A stretch of DNA of 5,261 nucleotides. It comes from an uncultured Desulfomonile sp. GTDB lineage: Bacteria > Desulfobacterota > Desulfomonilia > Desulfomonilales > Desulfomonilaceae. The stretch spans positions 1-5,261 of the forward strand of contig CALDNG010000281.1 of the NCBI GenBank assembly GCA_937915285.1. Reading direction: 5' to 3'. Both the position numbers and the translations under genes were made by a program. Under the pieces are notes generated by a model that was not told the origin of the DNA, ran no database searches, and was given only the letters and a program-made list of their open reading frames with translations. Positions 1-5,261 of this stretch are shown here, in pieces (within the stretch, counting starts at the first letter, position 1; every line of letters begins with the position of its first letter).

Positions 1-368
1 TGGCCGAAACCTATATGGGTAAGCCTGTTTATCCCGCTCTTAACACAACTTTCGTGGGCGGTTCGAAAAAAGAAGGATATTATGTTGAGCGTTGCCAGAC
101 ATGTGGTGACTGCAAACTTTATTATACAGCTGGTATTTGTCCTATAGCCAGGTGTTCAAAAAGCCTGCTGAACGGGCCCTGTGGAGGATCAACAAAAGGT
201 AAGTGCGAAATTAATCCTGAAGTTGATTGCGCATGGCAGTTAATAATAGATCGTCTTAAATCACTGGATCAAATGGACCGCTATGAAAATTTCATGGCGG
301 CCAACGACTGGAGACACAATCGAGATGGAGGCCCACGCACAATGATCAGGGAGGACTTTCAGAGATGA
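1..368 (+). CDS. metV: MetV-like methylenetetrahydrofolate reductase C-terminal-domain protein (5' end missing)
   Basis: This is the C-terminal part of the small iron-sulfur/zinc-type partner of MetF, which forms a MetVF complex in Wood-Ljungdahl organisms. The frame is open to the left edge (first full codon at 3), and about 121 residues are visible. The family is usually around 200 residues or more, so the ATG at 15 is very probably internal; the start lies outside. Eight cysteines are visible, codons at 93, 102, 111, 138, 153, 180, 204 and 228, in the pattern CxxCxxC, then GICPxxRC, then LLNGPCGG, GKC and DCAW. This set is characteristic of the MTHFR C-terminal domain family (Pfam MTHFR_C) and suits metal or Fe-S cluster binding. 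No signal peptide or membrane segment is seen in the visible part; a cytoplasmic location is expected. The stop overlaps the metF start (ATGA), implying translational coupling. Family assignment is strong. The exact cofactor content is inferred from the family. Confidence 0.88.
   Translation, partial: AETYMGKPVYPALNTTFVGGSKKEGYYVERCQTCGDCKLYYTAGICPIARCSKSLLNGPCGGSTKGKCEINPEVDCAWQLIIDRLKSLDQMDRYENFMAANDWRHNRDGGPRTMIREDFQR
348..355 (+). promoter_or_regulatory. Shine-Dalgarno of metF inside the end of metV
   Basis: AGGGAGGA lies 9 bases before the ATG at 365, inside the last codons of metV. It fixes the metF start and supports coupled translation of the two overlapping genes. Confidence 0.75.
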
Positions 369-1300
369 GCGTAGAATATAAATCGGGCAGTAACTTGGAA
401 AAAGTACTCAAGGCTGGACATTTTGCAGTTACCGGCGAATGTGGTCCGCCTCGTGGAGCCGATCCTGAAGTCATCAAGAAAAAAGCCGCTCTGCTCAGAG
501 ATAGCGCAGACGCGTTTAACATAACCGACAACCAGACCTCCGTGGTCCGCATGTCATCCATTGCCGCTTCCGTCTTGATGATTCAGGAAGGAATGGAACC
601 GGTAATGCAAATGGTCTGCAGAGACAGGAACAGAATCGCCATGCAGAGCGACATCCTTGGAGCCTGTTCACTGGGTATCAAGAACATGCTGTGCCTGTCA
701 GGCGACCACCAGAAGTTCGGTGATCATCCTCAAGCCAAGAACGTTTTCGACCTTGATTCAATACAGTTGATCAACACAGTGAAGACCATGCGAGACGAAG
801 GTAAATTTCAGGGCGGTCAGGAAATCAAGGGCGCTCCCAAACTGTTCATAGGCGCTGCTGAAAATCCCTTCGCCGATCCTTTCGAGATCCGCGTCCCCAG
901 GCTCGCCAAGAAAGTGGCCGCCGGCGTCGATTTCATCCAGACACAGTGCATTTTCAATCTCGCCAAATTTGAACTGTGGATGAAACAGGTTGTGGATCGC
1001 GGGCTTCATGAAAAAGTGTATATTCTTGCAGGCGTAACTCCTTTCAAGTCTTTCGGAATGGCCAAATACATGGCTAATAATGTGCCTGGAATGGATGTTC
1101 CTGAAGACCTGCTCAAACGCATGAAGGACACCCCCAAAGAAAAACAGGCCGAGGAAGGTATAACCATAGCTGTGGAAACCATTGCGAAGCTTAAAGCTAT
1201 GTCGGGAGTGGCCGGTATTCATATCATGGCCATTGAATGGGAAGAAAAAGTAGGAGAAATAGCTCAGAAAGCTGGACTATTGCCCAGACCGAAGGTCTAG
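365..1300 (+). CDS. metF: Methylenetetrahydrofolate reductase, MetF catalytic subunit (MetVF type)
   Basis: This flavoprotein should reduce 5,10-methylene-THF to 5-methyl-THF, in the cytoplasm, for the methyl branch of the Wood-Ljungdahl pathway and/or methionine synthesis. It has 311 residues, close to E. coli MetF (about 296), and forms a single TIM-barrel domain with no fusion. By motif alignment the key residues are kept: Glu25 in GECGPPRG (the E. coli Glu28 catalytic acid position), the CRDRN segment at 85-89, Asp114 in SGDH (E. coli Asp120, flavin tuning), Gln194 in FIQTQ (E. coli Gln183, folate binding), GVTPFKS at 223-229, and GIHIMAIEWE near the C-terminus. The start is set by the ATGA overlap with metV and the Shine-Dalgarno at 348-355. 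An intrinsic terminator follows 36 bases after the stop, so metF ends its operon. Acetogenic MetVF enzymes often need a further electron-transfer partner, not seen here. The gene looks intact. Orthology to the acetogenic type rather than a purely biosynthetic MetF rests mainly on the metV neighbour. Confidence 0.93.
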   Translation: MSVEYKSGSNLEKVLKAGHFAVTGECGPPRGADPEVIKKKAALLRDSADAFNITDNQTSVVRMSSIAASVLMIQEGMEPVMQMVCRDRNRIAMQSDILGACSLGIKNMLCLSGDHQKFGDHPQAKNVFDLDSIQLINTVKTMRDEGKFQGGQEIKGAPKLFIGAAENPFADPFEIRVPRLAKKVAAGVDFIQTQCIFNLAKFELWMKQVVDRGLHEKVYILAGVTPFKSFGMAKYMANNVPGMDVPEDLLKRMKDTPKEKQAEEGITIAVETIAKLKAMSGVAGIHIMAIEWEEKVGEIAQKAGLLPRPKV

Positions 1301-1325
1301 GATTTAACATTTACTGTTTTTCCCG

Positions 1326-1354
1326 TTGCCAACACCAAGGCAGTGGCTTATTAC
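1326..1354 (+). promoter_or_regulatory. Candidate sigma-70 promoter for the thioesterase gene
   Basis: TTGCCA (1326-1331, 5 of 6 to TTGACA) is followed by exactly 17 bases and TATTAC (1349-1354, 4 of 6 to TATAAT). A transcript would start near 1361, about 45 bases before the GTG of the downstream gene. The -10 box is the loop of the metF terminator. The downstream gene needs its own promoter if that terminator is efficient. Such matches occur by chance, so this is tentative. Confidence 0.35.
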
Positions 1355-1370
1355 AGCTACTGCCTTTTTT
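1337..1370 (+). terminator. Rho-independent terminator after metF
   Basis: The left arm AAGGCAGTGGCT (1337-1348) pairs with AGCTACTGCCTT (1355-1366) over 12 pairs with a single G-U. The loop is 6 bases (TATTAC), and a run of six T ends at 1370. It lies 36 bases after the metF stop and is oriented to end the metV-metF transcript. This is a textbook intrinsic terminator and separates metVF from the next gene. Confidence 0.9.
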
Positions 1371-1392
1371 GCAGACCTTGATTTTCTTCCAC

Positions 1393-1398
1393 AAGGGG
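1393..1398 (+). promoter_or_regulatory. Shine-Dalgarno supporting a GTG start
   Basis: AAGGGG lies 7 bases before GTG 1406. With the upstream in-frame stop at 1379-1381, it selects this GTG as the thioesterase start. Confidence 0.65.
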
Positions 1399-1405
1399 CT
1401 GGTCG

Positions 1406-1834
1406 GTGTACGAAGAGAAGAAACAGGAGTTATTAAAACTCTTTAATGAAATTGCTCCAATTGCCAAATTTTTTGGAATGATCCTCAGTTTTGACGACTT
1501 GGCACGGGCTATTCTTGATCTACCTTACAACCCTAAACTTAATCACTCCCTTGGGGGAATCCATGGAGGTGTCTATGCGACCATGCTGGATAACGCAGGT
1601 TGGTTCGCATCAGCAGTGACTCACGAGAAATCATGCTGGGTGGCGACTTCAGAGATGTCATTCCATCTGTTTGCGCCAGTGGCCGAAACCAATTTGAAGG
1701 CAATAGGAACCGTGATCAAGTCTGGCAAACGCCAGGATGTATGTGAAATGCGCCTCTACGACGGGGATAATCAATTAGTTGCCCATGTAACCGGGACTTT
1801 CATTATATTGCCGTCGGTTCCGCTGAGAAAATAG
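1406..1834 (+). CDS. PaaI-family hotdog-fold acyl-CoA thioesterase (putative)
   Basis: This is a 142-residue single-domain protein of the size expected for the PaaI/'uncharacterized domain 1' thioesterases, which hydrolyse acyl- or aryl-CoA thioesters as tetramers in the cytoplasm. The diagnostic stretch is N46-H47 followed by GGIHGGV at 50-56 and M60-L61-D62-N63. The HGG loop starts the central hotdog helix and Asp62 sits at the usual PaaI catalytic acid position. A later segment ending in THVTGTF-like residues (AHVTGTFII) fits the last strands of the fold. The start is GTG, with AAGGGG at 1393-1398 giving a 7-base spacing. An in-frame TGA at 1379-1381 leaves no room for a longer product, and the next Met is residue 25. 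It is separated from metF by a terminator and converges on gyrB, so context gives no substrate. Family is confident; substrate is unknown. Confidence 0.82.
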   Translation: MYEEKKQELLKLFNEIAPIAKFFGMILSFDDLARAILDLPYNPKLNHSLGGIHGGVYATMLDNAGWFASAVTHEKSCWVATSEMSFHLFAPVAETNLKAIGTVIKSGKRQDVCEMRLYDGDNQLVAHVTGTFIILPSVPLRK

Positions 1835-1900
1835 GCCCATGGGGTTCACCTCTATCTATTCTATTGTTGGCAATAAGACGTCCTGATGAAAAACAAGGCC
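1835..1900. other. Convergent intergenic gap without a clear terminator
   Basis: These 66 bases separate the ends of the thioesterase gene and gyrB. The only structures seen are the short palindromes CCCATGGG (1837-1844 region) and GACGTC, and a weak five-pair hairpin TATTG/CAATA around 1862-1875. None is followed by a proper T-run on either strand. Ending of both transcripts here is unexplained by intrinsic terminators. Confidence 0.5.
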
Positions 1901-4369
<2,469 letters not shown>

Positions 4370-5261
4370 TTATTTTCTCATCGGCATGACAATGTTGAAA
4401 TAGTCCTGTTCAGGATCAGGCTTTATAATAACCGGGGCGCCTTCCTTATGATATTCCAGTGAAATCCTGTCGGAAGAAATTACGCTCAGAGCGTCAAGTA
4501 AGTATAGCACATTGATAATTATATTGACCTCATTGCCATCAAATTCCATTTCCATTGAATCTTCGGCTGATCCAAGATCCGGATTGTTGACACTCATGTT
4601 GAGTTCGCCACTTTTTAGAGTAACACTTATACCCCTGTTCCTGTCTGACGTCAGTATTCCTACCCTTTTCAGGGACTGAACCAGACTATTCTTGTCTATG
4701 AAGGCTTTCTGGCCGGAAGTTTGAGGGATGACCTTGTTGTAGTCTGGATAGTCGCCGTCGATAAGACGAACCGCCATAATGGCGCGTTCCGTTTTAACCA
4801 CAAGGTTTTTCTTTTCAAATCCGAACTGTATTTTCTGTTTCATATTCTCGAGAAATCTCTTCAGTTCAGTGAGCCCCTTTTTAGGGGCAATGAATCTCGT
4901 ATCAACAGGAAGGTCTATCTCCGTTTCTATAAGCGCCAACCGGTGTCCATCAGTGGAGATTAGTTTGGTTTTGTCATTGTCCTTCTCAAAGAGGATTCCA
5001 TTCAAGTTATAGCGAGAATCATCGTTGGACGCCGCAAAAAGCGTTTTATCCAGCATTCTTATCAACGCCTCTGATTCTACTTCGGATGTTTCTACCGACG
5101 AATAATCAGCCCAGGCGGGAAAATTAGCGGCATCCATTCCTGCAAGATCAAAAGATGATGGACCTGATATAATATTGACTCGATACCTTTCGTTGGACGT
5201 GACCGAAATTGGTCCACCTCTAACTTCTTTAATTATTTCATAAAACTTTTTGGCAGGAATG
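4370..5261 (-). CDS. dnaN: DNA polymerase III beta sliding clamp (N-terminal part outside window)
   Basis: This is the ring-shaped clamp that tethers DNA polymerase III, and other partners, to DNA. The frame is open to the right edge. 296 residues are visible of a family total near 370, so roughly 70-80 N-terminal residues are missing. The Met codon at 5135-5137 is internal: the residues before it still match the clamp (IPAKKFYEII, then SNERYRVNI). Recognisable family segments are NFP after that Met, RYNLNGILFE (fragment residues 83-92), TDGHRLA (103-109, at 4934-4954) in the protein-binding cleft, IAPKKGL, LIDGDYPDYNKVIP, NRGISV, NNPD, and the C-terminal VMPMRK that helps form the cleft for clamp-binding peptides. 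It is the upstream partner of gyrB (39-base gap), as in dnaA-dnaN-(recF)-gyrB clusters near replication origins. No truncation or frameshift is seen apart from the window edge. Confidence 0.97.
   Translation of the reverse strand, partial: IPAKKFYEIIKEVRGGPISVTSNERYRVNIISGPSSFDLAGMDAANFPAWADYSSVETSEVESEALIRMLDKTLFAASNDDSRYNLNGILFEKDNDKTKLISTDGHRLALIETEIDLPVDTRFIAPKKGLTELKRFLENMKQKIQFGFEKKNLVVKTERAIMAVRLIDGDYPDYNKVIPQTSGQKAFIDKNSLVQSLKRVGILTSDRNRGISVTLKSGELNMSVNNPDLGSAEDSMEMEFDGNEVNIIINVLYLLDALSVISSDRISLEYHKEGAPVIIKPDPEQDYFNIVMPMRK

Noticed and set aside
758..1222. Open frame of 154 codons on the minus strand opposite metF
   Set aside because: It lies wholly within metF, whose protein has clear family motifs. 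The translation resembles no known protein and there is no sign of its own promoter or ribosome site.
1837..1844. CCCATGGG palindrome just after the thioesterase stop as a terminator or operator
   Set aside because: It is only 8 bases with no loop and no T-run. One such palindrome is expected by chance.
1862..1875. Hairpin TATTG/CAATA as a bidirectional terminator
   Set aside because: Five mostly A-T pairs are too weak and no T-run follows on either strand.
5135..5137. ATG as the start of dnaN
   Set aside because: The frame stays open to the window edge and the 41 residues upstream match the sliding clamp, so this Met is internal.

Overview
The window reads as ordinary bacterial chromosome. 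It looks Gram-negative and anaerobic, most plausibly a Desulfobacterota ('deltaproteobacterial') lineage. Two things point there: a MetV-MetF type methylenetetrahydrofolate reductase pair, typical of organisms that use the Wood-Ljungdahl pathway, and a GyrB of 809 residues carrying the extra C-terminal-half insertion typical of proteobacterial-type GyrB. The taxonomic call is inference, not proof.

Layout: the left part is transcribed rightward. It begins inside metV (only the C-terminal, cysteine-rich end is present), which overlaps the start of metF by 4 bases. A strong intrinsic terminator follows metF at 1337-1370. Next comes a small GTG-initiated hotdog-fold (PaaI-type) thioesterase gene, ending at 1834. 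The right part is transcribed leftward: dnaN (cut by the right edge, N-terminus missing) followed after 39 bases by gyrB, which starts at a TTG codon with a strong Shine-Dalgarno. gyrB and the thioesterase gene converge across a 66-base gap with no convincing terminator.

How the genes work together: MetV and MetF together should reduce methylene-THF to methyl-THF, the last folate step before the methyl group passes to the corrinoid protein and CO dehydrogenase/acetyl-CoA synthase. The electron-donor partner would lie outside the window, to the left if anywhere near. dnaN (sliding clamp) and gyrB (gyrase ATPase subunit) form a replication operon like the dnaA-dnaN-(recF)-gyrB cluster common near oriC. 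No recF lies between them. If dnaA and oriC lie to the right, gyrB is co-directional with the fork and the metVF/thioesterase genes are head-on to it.

I found no mobile element, CRISPR array, RNA gene, or undescribed system. The points worth a second look are modest: a possible promoter whose -10 box falls in the loop of the metF terminator, a Glu instead of the usual Asp in the GyrB TOPRIM signature, and the missing electron-transfer partner of MetVF. No gene-free stretch exceeds about 105 bases.
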